This document shows positions 18,271 through 27,611 of a stretch of 64,000 nucleotides of DNA, piece by piece. The DNA is from JASLMY01 sp965226475 (lineage in GTDB: Bacteria > Pseudomonadota > Alphaproteobacteria > GCA-2731375), in contig CBDDDJ010000005.1 of assembly GCA_965226475.1 (NCBI GenBank), positions 2,604,001 through 2,668,000 of the forward strand. The letters are read 5' to 3'. Position numbers and translations under genes: made by a program. Position 1 is the first letter of the stretch. Each line of letters starts with the position of its first letter. Below the pieces are notes generated by a model. It saw only the letters and a program-made list of their open reading frames with translations, did not search any database and had not been told where the DNA came from.

Positions 18271-19780
18271 GACCGGCCTCCCTCAGGCGATCGTGGCGCT
18301 GACAGTCGGCCACCGGCCGGTGGCGAAACCGCAGGCCCTCGGGCGTCGGGATGGTCGCCGGCGGTGCCGGCTGGCACTGCCGGGCGAGGATGTTGAGCAC
18401 GACGTCGGCGCTGCGGGCGCCGCAGTCGAGCGCCTCGGCACAGGCCGCCTCGACCGCCTCCAGCCCGTCCTCCTGAACCGCCGCGAGGATCCTCACGAAC
18501 TGCCTGTCACCGTCGTCGCAACCCGTCAGCCGGGCCCGTATGCGGCCGAGCGCGCCGGGCAGTTGCCAGCCCTTGAAGGGCGCGCCGTTCCTCAGCGCAC
18601 CAGGCTTCCGCGTCAGGATCGGCACGTAGTGCCACGGATCGTAGGCGATCTCGCCGCGCCCGAAGCTCCGGGGATGCTCGGCGACGGTCTCGCCGTCCTG
18701 GCGGATGACGATCCGATCGGCGTAGGCCCGCACGTCGACCGGCCGCCCGACGGCACGGGCGGCGACGCTGTAGTGGTTGTTGTCGAAGCGCACCAGACAG
18801 GTCTTGGACACCGCCACCTCGGTGGCGTGGAAGCCGTCGAAGGGGCCGCGATAGGCCATCAAGAAGGGCCGCTCCTCCTCGAACACCTGCCACACCGTCT
18901 TGCTCTCGATCGTCGGATGCGGCCGCTTCTTGGCGTCCTCGATACACCGATCCATCAGCCACTCGTTGATCTCGACGTAGGAGCGGCCCCGCGGGATGGG
19001 CACGAACAGGCGGCCGCGGACGTCACCCACCTGCCTCTCGACCTGCCCCTTCTCCCAGCCCGCACCCGGAGTGCACGCCACCGGCTCCACCAGATGGTGG
19101 GAGCACAGCTCCAGAAAGCGCCGGTTGTAGGCGCGCTCCTTGCCGACGAAGACCATGCTCACCGCCGTCTTCATGTTGTCGTGGATGCCCCGTCGGCAGA
19201 CCCCGCCGAAGAAGTGGAAGGCCCGTTCGTGCGCCTCGAACACCATCTCCTGGCTCTCGCGCGGGAAGATCTGAACCAGCTGCATGCGGCTGTAGCAGAG
19301 CCGCATGTGCGCCGCCTTCACCTTGGTCGTCACACCCGACAGGCGCGCGTACTCGTGGCTCCAGTCGAACTGCTAGGCCTCGCCGGGATCGAAGCTCAGC
19401 GGCACAAAACCCTGCGACGGCGACAACAGCCGCCACCGCCGACGCCAGGTCCTGGCGTGGCGGCGCACTGCGTCGTAGCCGCCGCCATAGCCCAGAGCCG
19501 CAAGGTCTTCATGAATCCGCGGCAGAGACAGCCGATCCCGGCGCGGCTTCTTCTCGTTGGCCTCCAGCTGGCGCTCAAGCTCATCCACCCACGGTCCAAG
19601 CTTCGGCATCGGCTGGATCTTGCGCGCGTAGCTGTACGAGGTCTCATCGCCCCGCACCACCTTGCGCACCGTGTTCTTCGAAACCCTCAAATCCCGGGCG
19701 ATCTTCTTGATCGGAACGCCCCTCACCAGATGATCCCGACGGATCTTCGCGATCGTTTCCACTACCAGCATCTCCCCCAC
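18257..19780 (-). pseudogene. istA: IS21 transposase IstA with in-frame amber stop
   Basis: The N-terminal 135 residues (MLVVETIAKIRRDHLVRGVPIKKIARDLRVSK onward, an HTH) end FDPGEA at a TAG (19373-19375); the same frame continues at once with QFDWSHEYARLSG and the rest of the DDE core (FFGGVCRRGIHDNMKTAV, GWEKGQVERQVGDVRGRLF). One nonsense codon, probably from a Tyr codon judging by relatives (GEAYQFDW), splits the gene. Re-initiation downstream would lack the first catalytic Asp segment only partly, so activity is doubtful. Confidence 0.88.
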
Positions 19781-20192
19781 CTCGTCTGTCCAAACAACGA
19801 GGTGTGTTAAAAATCACAAAACCAGGGGGGTCAATTTGGGACGCCGATTACCCCACCAAGGGGGTCAATATTCCACGCCGATCAACAGTCTATCAGGACC
19901 TCAAGAGCTGGCAGCGCTGTTCGGGCAATGCGGAGTTCGAGGAGAAATTTCCGTACATGCCGCCACGTATTATCGAGAATCTGGTGAGCGGCGCCAGGAT
20001 CTCGGTCGTTGGATGGGAAAGGTTGACTGTCAGGCGGCTGAGTTATCTTCTCGATGCGACCTTTTCTCAGAGAAGCAGCTGCCAATACGACATGCGGACA
20101 CCCCTGAGGCGACGGAACTCCTAGTGGATAAAATCTGACATTTGAATCCCGAGGGGGATTCCCGCCGGACTCTCTGTGTGCGAGTCTGGCTC

Positions 20193-20259
20193 ATGCGCCC
20201 AGGAATCGGCATCATCTTGAGCCCTGCCGACCGTCGTCGTCTGGAGGCGCTCGTCGGGG
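20193..20259 (+). pseudogene. IS630 transposase, first 22 codons
   Basis: MRPGIGIILSPADRRRLEALVG, the start of the IS630 transposase that continues at 25449 with DRNVAQKHVWRARTV. The split is exactly at the IS21 insertion with duplication TCGGGG (20254-20259 and 25443-25448). Confidence 0.85.
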
Positions 20260-20374
20260 TGTGTGCGGCGGTGACAAATTAGACCACGGAAGCGGCGGGA
20301 TTTGCCCGGCTGCGGGCGGAGTAAAACTCTGCCACCTGTAGCCTTCGATCCTTTTCGGGATGGAAGGTGGGAGG

Positions 20375-21081
20375 ATGTATACCGTGGACCTTTATCTACG
20401 CGTTCGGCTGGCGTGCCATGTTGATGGGCTGAGTCAGCGAGAGGCGGCGAGTCGGTTTGGCATGGCGCGAGAGACGGTGAGGAAGATGCTCGGGCACTCG
20501 GAGCCGCCTGGCTACCGCCGCCGCCAGCCACCGAAGCGCCCGAAGCTGGACCCCTTCAGGGATATCATTGACCGTATTCTGGAAGAGGACCGAACGGTTC
20601 ACTGCAAGCAGCGCCACACGGCGAAGCGGATATTCGAGCGTCTTCGCGACGAGCATGGCTTTGCGGGCAAACAGACCATCGTCAAGGATTACGTCCGGGA
20701 ACGGCGCCGTCGCCAGCGTGAGATGTTCGTGCCGCTGGCGCACCCTCCGGGTCACGCTCAGGCGGACTTTGGCGAGGCGGATGCGATCATCGCCGGCGTC
20801 AAGCGGCGGGCGCATTTTTTCGCCATGGACCTTCCCCACGGCGATGCCTGCTTCGTTGCGGCCTACCCGGCGGCGGCGACGGAGGCCTGGCTGGACGGCC
20901 ACAACGGGGCCTTCGCCTTCTTCGGCGGCATTCCCCAATCGATTCTCCACGACAATGACAAGTGCCTGGTGTCGCGCATCCTGCCGGACGGCACGCGGCA
21001 ACGAACGCGAGCGTTCAGCGGGCTTCAATCCCATTATCTGTTCCAGGATCGATATGGCCGCCCCGGCAAGGGCAATGATAA
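20375..21081 (+). pseudogene. istA: IstA N-terminal part (IS21 copy 1)
   Basis: MYTVDLYLRVRLACHVDGLS to GRPGKGNDK, identical but for single changes to the first about 235 residues of the intact IstA at 48085. GGGAGG precedes the ATG. Interrupted at codon GNDK by the element at 21082; the remainder starts at 23617. Confidence 0.9.
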
Positions 21082-21152
21082 GGGGCTTATAAGAAAAGGT
21101 TGACACCTCGACCTTGAATCCCTATATTTGAGGGGTAGCAAGGAGATCGGTA

Positions 21153-22091
21153 ATGGCACATGCAGCCCCTGGAAAATCAGACCGCGAGGGCATCACCATG
21201 GTGCAGCTCGCTGACATGTTCCCGACCGAGGAAAGTGCGCGCGAGTGGTTTGAGTCCCGTGTATGGCCGGACGGTCGGCATTGCCCACGGTGCGGAAGCA
21301 CGGAGACCAGCGAAGCATCGCATGCCAAGATGCCATATTGGTGTCCCGCTTGCCGTTCTTATTTCTCGGTCAAGGTTGGCACGGTTCTCGAAAGCTCCAA
21401 AATATCCTTGCGTAAGTGGGTTTATGCAATCTATCTTCACCTCACCAGCCTAAAGGGCGTGTCGAGCATGAAACTCCACCGGGACATAGGCGTCTCTCAA
21501 CCGTGTGCATGGTTCATGCTCCAGCGCATCCGCAAGGCATGGGACTGCGCCGATCTTGAGGCTTTTGCGGGTCCAGTCGAAGTAGACGAAACCTACATGG
21601 GCGGTAAGGAACGTAACAAGCACAAGGGTAAGAAGCTCAAGGCTGGCAGGGGCACAGTCGGCAAGACCGCCGTTGTCGGTGCCAAGGATCGCAAGACCAA
21701 CAAGATCAAGGCTGCGGTCGTGAAAGTGACCGACGCTAAGACGCTACAAGGCTTCGTGATCGCCACAACGCTCGCTGGCGCCACGGTCTATACCGACGAT
21801 GCAGCCGCCTACAAGGGCATGCCCTTCGACCATGCGAGCGTCCGGCACAGCGTTGGCGAGTATGTTGACGGCATGGCCCATACCAACGGGATCGAGTCGT
21901 TCTGGTCAATGCTCAAGCGAGCGCACAAAGGCGTTTACCACAAGATGAGCGCCAAGCACCTGCAACGCTACGTTGACGAATTTGCGGGCCGCCACGGCGT
22001 GCGCGAGCGCGATACGCTGGACCAGATGCAATCGGTCGTTGCCGGGATGGTCGGAAAGCGGCTGATGTACAGGGACTTGGTTGCTGACTAG
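21153..22091 (+). CDS. IS1595-family transposase
   Basis: 312 residues. An N-terminal zinc ribbon CPRCGSTETSEASHAKMPYWCPAC precedes the ISXO2-like DDE/N core: VEVDETYMGG (Asp), YTDDAAAYKG (Asp) and HTNGIESFWSMLKRAHKG (Asn/Glu). The segment SLKGVSSMKLHRDIGVSQPCAW is typical of the family. Full length; probably functional. Confidence 0.94.
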   Translation: MAHAAPGKSDREGITMVQLADMFPTEESAREWFESRVWPDGRHCPRCGSTETSEASHAKMPYWCPACRSYFSVKVGTVLESSKISLRKWVYAIYLHLTSLKGVSSMKLHRDIGVSQPCAWFMLQRIRKAWDCADLEAFAGPVEVDETYMGGKERNKHKGKKLKAGRGTVGKTAVVGAKDRKTNKIKAAVVKVTDAKTLQGFVIATTLAGATVYTDDAAAYKGMPFDHASVRHSVGEYVDGMAHTNGIESFWSMLKRAHKGVYHKMSAKHLQRYVDEFAGRHGVRERDTLDQMQSVVAGMVGKRLMYRDLVAD

Positions 22092-22170
22092 TACCGAAAC
22101 AGACAGAGACTCGACCCAGCCTTGACTAGAGCGCCCCGGCGCCAGTCTGGGGCTAACTGATTCTAAAGAC

Positions 22171-22198
22171 TTGACTTTTAGATTGCTGTACATAACAT
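22171..22198 (+). promoter_or_regulatory. Candidate sigma70-like promoter for the methyltransferase gene
   Basis: TTGACT at 22171-22176 and TAACAT at 22193-22198, spacer 16 bp, 25 bp before the ATG at 22223, in a locally AT-richer stretch. By-eye match only. Confidence 0.35.
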
Positions 22199-22222
22199 GT
22201 TGATTCTGGTATTCTTTCCATC

Positions 22223-22816
22223 ATGGATACCACGTACAATCTCAATGGCGGCTTCAAGCCAACAATAAAGCGCTCTGCCGACTTGAGCGGACCGGACTTT
22301 TTCCCAACCCCACGGTGGGCGACGTTCGCGCTAATTGACAACGAAAACTTTAGCGGTGATATCTGGGAATGTGCGTGCGGCGACGGATCCATGTCTCGCG
22401 TCCTTGAAGAGACAGGCCGTGGCATTCAGAGTACCGATCTCTATGAGCGCGGCTATGGCGAAGCAGGGCATGACTTCCTGGAAGCTAGGCAGCGCATGCC
22501 CAACATCGTCACCAACCCCCCCTACAACTCTGCGGAAGGTTTCGCCGCTATCGGGACAAAACTTGCGGACCAAAAGTTCGCACTATTGCTACGCCTCGCT
22601 TTCTTAGAGGGCGCAAAGCGTGCAAATACAATCTTTTCTCGCATTCCGCCTTCGCGGGTCTGGGTGTTCAGCGAGCGCATCACCTTCTATATGAAGGGCG
22701 TAGAGCGAAAGGGAACAGGAACTACGGCATATGCGTGGTTCGTGTGGGATAGGGATGCGCCAACTGGGACCGAGCTAAAGTGGTTCAAGCCTGGGTACAA
22801 AGCGAAATACTCCTAG
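22223..22816 (+). CDS. Small SAM-dependent DNA (adenine?) methyltransferase, IS passenger
   Basis: 197 residues with a class I methyltransferase core: SAM-binding motif I as IWECACGDGSMSRVLEE (about 48-64), an acidic loop STDLYERG, and catalytic NPPYN (about 95-99), the N6-adenine/N4-cytosine motif of DNA methyltransferases. It is short and lacks an obvious target-recognition domain, resembling phage orphan enzymes. It lies inside the IS1595-type element, downstream of the transposase and convergent with a small gene. Possible roles are protecting the element from host restriction or tuning transposition; both are inference. Confidence 0.8.
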   Translation: MDTTYNLNGGFKPTIKRSADLSGPDFFPTPRWATFALIDNENFSGDIWECACGDGSMSRVLEETGRGIQSTDLYERGYGEAGHDFLEARQRMPNIVTNPPYNSAEGFAAIGTKLADQKFALLLRLAFLEGAKRANTIFSRIPPSRVWVFSERITFYMKGVERKGTGTTAYAWFVWDRDAPTGTELKWFKPGYKAKYS

Positions 22817-23125
22817 GCTAACGCCTTGTGGCTCAAGTGTAAAATGCCTGCCTTCGTTAGGCGATACCGCCCTCGCCCAATATGTGCCACAAACCCCTCG
22901 GATAACGTTCCCACTAGTTTTGTAGTGGGACTTAAGGTTTCTGACGCGTTGCTCCCACGTTTGTTCCGCGGGTCGTGTTGGAGATTGCTCCTTGTCCTGT
23001 GCAGTTAGTTTGACGTAGTTAGGGACGCCCTTGATTAGCGTCCTTACAGTCGCTTCGCCATCGGGCGAGCCTGCGAGCACTTGCATCACAGCCATACCGA
23101 GCTTTGGTTCAGATGTCTTTGCCAT
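22775..23125 (-). CDS. Small winged-helix-like protein, IS passenger
   Basis: 116 residues, MAKTSEPKLGMAVMQVLAGSPDGEATVRTLI, with RPAEQTWEQRVRNLKSHYKT. The pattern (a helical start then an R-x-W-x-Q-R-V-R-N-L-K-S-H box) recalls N-terminal winged-helix domains found on some restriction-type proteins; this is a weak resemblance. GGGAGAGG lies just upstream of the start. Its 3' end overlaps that of the methyltransferase by 42 bp on the other strand. It could be a regulator or a truncated restriction partner. Confidence 0.6.
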   Translation of the reverse strand: MAKTSEPKLGMAVMQVLAGSPDGEATVRTLIKGVPNYVKLTAQDKEQSPTRPAEQTWEQRVRNLKSHYKTSGNVIRGVCGTYWARAVSPNEGRHFTLEPQGVSLGVFRFVPRLEPL

Positions 23126-23192
23126 GAGTCCTCTCCCTTCTCATTCTAGTCGGCACCTCCCTGAGTTGGTGCTGCGGGGTGGATGTTGAACG

Positions 23193-23396
23193 CTAGAGAA
23201 CCAGACCGAATCCGATCAGCGCACGCGGAATCCAGCGTGTCACGTTCCGCCAGTAAGGGCGCAACCAGAGGCGATCATACTGGACGGAGAGTTGCTCTCT
23301 GAGGGGCAGGGTCTGGGGAAGCCAAGATGGATTAACCGCCGCGACGGCGACAAGATAGGCGTGGCGCATTGTGCGCTCCTCTGTTGGAGGGCGCAC
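23193..23396 (-). CDS. Hypothetical 67-residue frame at the right end of the IS1595-type element
   Basis: Open frame with a Trp/Leu/Arg-rich sequence (SWLPQTLPLREQLSVQYDRLWLRPYWRN). No family recognised; it may start at MRHAYLVAVAAV, internal to the frame. A GC-rich hairpin-like repeat CCCGAGCTGCCAGCTCGGGC lies at 23489-23508 between it and the IS end. Coding status doubtful. Confidence 0.3.
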   Translation of the reverse strand: MRPPTEERTMRHAYLVAVAAVNPSWLPQTLPLREQLSVQYDRLWLRPYWRNVTRWIPRALIGFGLVL

Positions 23397-23616
23397 TTGA
23401 CAAGTTCACGGAATCGGGTATGCTTACCCATGGAAGTTCCGTGTTCCCGAGGGGTGCGCCCTCGATTTGGACCCCGGTCTCCCTAGCCCGAGCTGCCAGC
23501 TCGGGCTAGGGCATTTCTGGGCCACCGCGAATCGTCGCGGCCACATTTGGTACCCTAGGCGAAGCGGGCTACCAAATCAAGCGCCGTCAACCTTTTCTTA
23601 TAAACCCCAATGATAA

Positions 23617-24493
23617 GGGCAAGGTGGAGGGGCTGGTCGGTTACGCCCGCCGGAACTTCATGGTTCCCATCCCCCGGTTTGCGAGCTGGGACGCCTTCAA
23701 CGCTCACCTGGAACATCAATAAACCGCGATCGTCTTGCGCGGCCATCGCGAGACCATCGGCGAGCGGTCATGGTTCCCATCCCCCGGTTTGCGAGCTCGG
23801 AGATGTCGGAGACGGGAAAGCGACGTCTTGCGCGGCCATCGCGAGACCATCGGCGAGCGGTTCGGATGCGACCGGGAGAAGCTGATGGAATTGCCGCCGG
23901 CGCCTTTCGAGGCCTGCGACAAGGAGGGCACGCGGGTCAATTCGCTCTCCCTGGTGCGCTATCGGGGCAACGACTACTCGGTGCCCGTCGCCTACGGTCA
24001 CCAAGAGGTCTGGGTCCGTGGCTACGTGCACGAGGTGGTCATCGGCTGCGCCGCCGAGGTCATCGCCCGGCACCCACGCTCTTACGAACGAGAGGACCTG
24101 ATCTTCGAGCCGATCCACTATCTGGCCTTGCGGGAGCGGAAGATCGGTGCCCTCGATCAAGCCGCCCCGCTGGCCGGTTGGAAGCTGCCCGAGGCGTACG
24201 CCAACCTGCGCCGCTTGCTTGAAGCCCGCATGGGCAAGGCCGGCAAGCGGGAGTACGTGCAAGTGCTCCGTCTTCTGGAGACCTTTGCCCTTGAGGAGGT
24301 GCACGGTGCCATCCGCGATGCCCCGCGGTTAGGCGCCATCGGCTATGATGCGGTCAAGCACCTGGTGCTGTGTCGCGTCGAGCGTCGACCCCCCCGGCTC
24401 GACTTGAACGTTTATCCCTATCTGCCGCGGGCCCAGGTGACCACCACATCCGCCGCCAGCTACATGAGCCTGCTGGGCGGAGCGGCGCCGTGA
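23617..24493 (+). pseudogene. istA: IstA C-terminal part with internal duplication (IS21 copy 1)
   Basis: Resumes the interrupted IstA at GKVEGLVGYARRNFMVPIPRF. Compared with copy 3, about 110 extra bases follow CACCTGGAACATCAAT: the stretch CATGGTTCCCATCCCCCGG occurs at about 23660 and 23768, and CTTGCGCGGCCATCGCGAG at about 23734 and 23827. A TAA near 23721 ends the frame. The later part (RFGCDREKLMELPPAPF to MSLLGGAAP) is normal. So this istA is doubly broken. Confidence 0.85.
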
Positions 24494-25257
24494 GCGACAC
24501 GCCGCAGGTGTTGCTGGCCCATCACCTGAAGGCCCTCAAGCTGCCGACCTTCCTCAGGGAGTACGACAAGCTGGCTCGCCAGTGTGCCAGCGAGGGCGCC
24601 GACCACGTGCGCTACCTGCTCCGCCTGGCCGAGCTGGAACTGATCGACCGCGAGCGCCGCATGGTCGAGCGGCGAATCAGGCAAGCGAAGTTCCCGACCG
24701 TCAAGAGCTTGGACAGCTTTGACTTCAAAGCGATCGCCTCGCTCAACAAGGCGCTGGTCCTCGAGCTGGCACGATGCGAGTACATCGAGCGCCGGGAGAA
24801 TGTGATCGCTCTGGGCAATTCCGGCACCGGCAAGAGTCACATTGCGCTCGGCCTCGGCCTTGCCGCCTGCCAGAAGGGCCTGTCGGTCGGCTTTACCACC
24901 GCCGCCGCCCTGGTCCACGAGCTCATGGAGGCGCGCGATGACAGACAGCTGCTGAGGTTCCAGAAGAAGCTCGCCAACCTCAAGCTCCTCATCATCGACG
25001 AGCTGGGTTTCGTGCCGCTCTCCAAGACCGGCGCCGAGTTGCTGTTCGAGGTGTTCAGCCAGCGCTACGAGCGTGGCTCGATCCTGGTGACCTCCAACCT
25101 GCCATTCGACGAGTGGACGGAGGTTTTCGGCTCAGAACGCCTGACGGGGGCGTTGCTGGACCGCCTGACCCACCACGTCCATATCCTGGAAATGAACGGC
25201 GAAAGCTTCCGCCTCAAGCAGAGCCGAAGAAAACAGAAACCCGCAAAAAGCGCCTGA
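24490..25257 (+). CDS. istB: IS21 helper ATPase IstB (copy 1)
   Basis: 255 residues from a GTG that overlaps the istA stop (GTGA). Walker A ALGNSGTGKSHIALGLGLA, Walker B LLIIDELGFVPLS, and FDEWTEVFGSERLTGALLDRLTHH near the end. Same as the istB of copies 2 and 3. Intact, though its partner istA is broken. Confidence 0.94.
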   Translation: MSDTPQVLLAHHLKALKLPTFLREYDKLARQCASEGADHVRYLLRLAELELIDRERRMVERRIRQAKFPTVKSLDSFDFKAIASLNKALVLELARCEYIERRENVIALGNSGTGKSHIALGLGLAACQKGLSVGFTTAAALVHELMEARDDRQLLRFQKKLANLKLLIIDELGFVPLSKTGAELLFEVFSQRYERGSILVTSNLPFDEWTEVFGSERLTGALLDRLTHHVHILEMNGESFRLKQSRRKQKPAKSA

Positions 25258-25448
25258 GCGGCATCCGCTTGCCCCCGTGGGCCCACAGGCCCCTCCCACG
25301 CGCGCCGCGGCCTTTGCCTGCTGAGGGGCAGTCCACGCCGCGCGTGGGTCCCTCCCGTGGACTACGGGGACAAGCTCCTCACCGAACCAAAGTGGCCCAC
25401 TTTTGCTCCGCCACATGGCCGGGTTTTACTCCGCCATTGACATCGGGG

Positions 25449-26459
25449 ACCGCAACGTCGCCCAGAAGCATGTTTGGCGCGCACGGCGTACTGCACAGCG
25501 CTGATGGCATCGGCACCAATGGGATCATGCGCCGGACCGGCAAGTCGAAGACCTGCGTCTGGCGCTGGCAGGAGCGCTTCGCCCAAGAGGGCTACGACGG
25601 TCTGCTGCGCGACAAGACACGGCCATCGCGCATCCCGCCGCTCGGCCCGGAGGTGGCCGAGCGGGTGGTCGCCCTGACGCTGAGCGACCCGCCCGCCGAG
25701 GCGACCCACTGGGTCGCCGCCATGATGGCCAAGGCGACCGGCATCAGCGTCAGCTCGGTGCAGCGCATCTGGCGCGCACACGGGCTTCGGCCCCATCGGG
25801 TGCGGCAATTCAAGCTTTCGAACGATCCTGACTTCGTCGCCAAACTGCGCGATGTGGTCGGGCTCTACGTCGACCCGCCGGCCCACGCCATCGTGCTCTC
25901 GGTCGACGAAAAGTCGCAGATCCAGGCGCTCGACCGCACCCAGCCCGGCCTGCCGATGAAAAAGAGCCGTCTTGGCACCATGACCCACGACTACAAGCGG
26001 CATGGCACGACCACCCTGTTCGCCGCCCTCAACGTGCTCGAGGGCAAGGTCATCGGGCGCTGCATGCAGCGCCACCGCCACCAGGAGTTCATCCGCTTCC
26101 TCAACGCCATCGAGGCCGATATCCCGGCCGGCAAGGGCGTCCATGTGATCCTCGACAACTACGCCGCCCACAAGCATGCCAAGGTGCGCGCCTGGCTCGG
26201 CCGCCACGAGCGCTTCACCTTCCACTTCGTGCCGACCTCCTGCTCCTGGCTCAATGCCGTCGAGGGCTTCTTCGCGAAGCTCTCGAAGCGGCGCCTGAAA
26301 CGCGGCGTCTTCCGCTCCATTGTCGACCTCCAGGTCGCCATCAACCGCTTCCTCGACGAGACCGACGACAACCCAAAGCCCTTCACCTGGACCGCCGATC
26401 CAGACAAAATCATCGCCGCCGTCAAACGAGGGCATCAAGTGTTAGATTTGATCCACTAG
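25449..26459 (+). CDS. IS630-family transposase, main part
   Basis: Continuation of the gene begun at 20193; about 335 residues from DRNVAQKHVWRARTVLHSAD. HTH segment GTNGIMRRTGKSKTCVWRWQERF, then the DDE core: VLSVDEKSQIQALDR (Asp), HVILDNYAAHKHAKV (Asp) and SWLNAVEGFFAKLSKRRL (Glu). The stop lies in the terminal repeat. Separated from its first 22 codons by the IS21 insertion, hence no normal start. Confidence 0.92.
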   Translation, partial: TATSPRSMFGAHGVLHSADGIGTNGIMRRTGKSKTCVWRWQERFAQEGYDGLLRDKTRPSRIPPLGPEVAERVVALTLSDPPAEATHWVAAMMAKATGISVSSVQRIWRAHGLRPHRVRQFKLSNDPDFVAKLRDVVGLYVDPPAHAIVLSVDEKSQIQALDRTQPGLPMKKSRLGTMTHDYKRHGTTTLFAALNVLEGKVIGRCMQRHRHQEFIRFLNAIEADIPAGKGVHVILDNYAAHKHAKVRAWLGRHERFTFHFVPTSCSWLNAVEGFFAKLSKRRLKRGVFRSIVDLQVAINRFLDETDDNPKPFTWTADPDKIIAAVKRGHQVLDLIH

Positions 26460-26870
26460 GGCGCTGTCGTCGCCGTCCGAACGCATGGCCCGCGTGATCA
26501 GGTGATCGGTGACGTCCTGGAAGTAGATCTCGAGCTCCGTGTGCAGCATGCTGAACTCCGGCCAGACCTCCCGGTCGAAGTCCCGTTCGCGGGCGCGCAC
26601 CATGACCGTCGGCCGGTGTTGCCGCGCATACCGGAAGGGATGCACGCCGTGCTTGCGGCGGACCGCGATGAACAGCCTGACCGACCACATGCCGGGCAGC
26701 GAGAACTTCAGCTCGACCTCGGGTTCGCGATCCCCGTCCGAGGTGCCCAGGCGGCCTTGCAGCCGGTCCATCGCGGCCGCGGCGGCGGCCCGCTCCCCCG
26801 GACCGGCGGCCTCCCGGAACAGCGCTTCCACCTTGGCGAGTTTCGCCCTGAGCTCTTCGCCATTGATCAT
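26460..26870 (-). pseudogene. Conserved plasmid-type hypothetical protein, C-terminus lost
   Basis: Starts MINGEELRAKLAKVEALFREAAGPGERAAA (26870). The order, a short N-terminal helix with AKVEALF..PGERAAAAAAMDRL, then LPGMWSVRLFIAVRRKHGVHPFRY and RPTVMVRARERDFDREVWPEF, matches a widespread small protein of rhizobial and other alphaproteobacterial plasmids whose role is unknown. The last residues (after RAMRSDGDD) are supplied by the IS630 end, so the true C-terminus is missing. Confidence 0.6.
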
Positions 26871-27209
26871 CGCAAACCGCCAGACCGGACCTCCGACAAT
26901 ACCAGCGAACCCGAGCTTCGCTGTCCATGCTGGAACCGCGGCAAAGAGGACCGGAACCCCGTCCATGATACATTGCGGACCGGTTTCGAGACGCTTCCCG
27001 ACAGGGTACACGGGTTCGACTACAGTGCGCCGTCGGGGACACGATGCGGGGTTGCGGCCGGTGCGGAGCCGAAGCAGATCGATCTCAATCTCGGGATGTG
27101 ATCGTCCATCCGACGCCCAAACCGGGCGCAATTTGGCAACCTGACCCGTGGCTGTCCGGGGCGAGCCCGGCAAGGCGCTTTCCGAAGTCCGGAATAATTG
27201 CGGCGCCGG
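26871..27209. other. No gene recognised
   Basis: Between the truncated plasmid-type gene and vapC. Open frames here have no recognisable product; likely the upstream region of the former gene plus eroded sequence. Confidence 0.5.
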
Positions 27210-27611
27210 CTATGCGAACGGCGCCACGCCTTCGGCCGCGGCCGCCTCGTTCAACTGGCGGTCCAGGCTCGCCAGCGGGCAGCCTTCCCGGATCGCGAGA
27301 GCCAAATAGCTGGCGTCGTAGGCTGTCAGACGGTGACCGCGCGCCAGGGCCATGACGCGATGGTCGTCCAACTCGCCCGGACTTTGGATGGGAAGGCGGC
27401 GGATCCGGGCCATGGAAGCGTCGGCATGGCGTTCGTCGATTCGCCCCCGGCGTTCGGCCGACAATAGCAGGTTGCGCAGCTCGTGCCAGAACAGGCTCGG
27501 AACCATCGCCGTCTCCTCGGCCAGCCGGTCGAGCGCCAGATCGGCCAGTGCCGCTTCCTCGTCCGGCAGCAGCCATGCGGCCGCGACCGAAGCGTCGGGC
27601 ACGAAGGCCAT
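27210..27611 (-). CDS. vapC: VapC-type PIN-domain ribonuclease toxin
   Basis: 133 residues. PIN-domain acidic residues are in place: D6 (FVPDASVAAAW), E44 (FWHELRNLLL), D99 (TAYDASYLALA) and D117 (LASLDRQLN), which coordinate Mg2+ for RNA cleavage. The start ATG overlaps the antitoxin stop (TGATG), so translation is coupled. With its antitoxin intact upstream, this is a complete type II module likely to stabilise the surrounding element. Confidence 0.93.
   Translation of the reverse strand: MAFVPDASVAAAWLLPDEEAALADLALDRLAEETAMVPSLFWHELRNLLLSAERRGRIDERHADASMARIRRLPIQSPGELDDHRVMALARGHRLTAYDASYLALAIREGCPLASLDRQLNEAAAAEGVAPFA

Larger units (their letters stand above)
17401..19867 (-). mobile_element. 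IS21-family element (second type), ATAT duplication
   Basis: Ends TGACCCCC (17401) and GGGGGTCA (19867), with further inner copies of TTGACCCCCC at 17422-17436 and mirrored copies near 19826-19836, the multiple-repeat pattern of IS21. ATAT flanks both sides (17397-17400, 19868-19871). It contains istA (interrupted by an amber codon) and istB on the minus strand and differs in sequence from the three-copy IS21 of this window. Confidence 0.85.
21082..23608 (+). mobile_element. IS1595-type element carrying a DNA methyltransferase
   Basis: 2,527 bp. Inverted ends GGGGCTTATAAGAAAAGGTT and (right, inward) GGGGTTTATAAGAAAAGGTT, both followed by GAC. The 8-bp duplication AATGATAA is perfect (21074-21081, 23609-23616), as IS1595 produces. 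Beyond the transposase it carries about 1.3 kb with a methyltransferase, a convergent small protein and a doubtful short frame: a passenger-bearing IS. Confidence 0.93.
20260..25442 (+). mobile_element. IS21-family element (three-copy type), copy 1
   Basis: Left end TGTGTGCGGCGGTGACAAAT, right end TTTTACTCCGCCATTGACA, shared with copies at 43276-45839 and 47970-50539. A 6-bp duplication TCGGGG flanks it. Its istA is interrupted by an IS1595-type element and also carries an internal duplication; istB is intact. Confidence 0.93.
20124..26456 (+). mobile_element. IS630-family element enlarged by nested IS21 and IS1595
   Basis: The two ends are inverted repeats: left GTGGATAAAATCTGACATTT, right the mirror of GTGGATCAAATCTAACACTT. 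TA dinucleotides stand at both outer borders (20122-20123 and 26457-26458), the IS630 target duplication. The transposase gene is interrupted by an IS21 (20260-25442), itself interrupted by an IS1595-type element (21082-23608). It sits in a plasmid-type gene whose C-terminus is lost (26460-26870). Confidence 0.85.
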
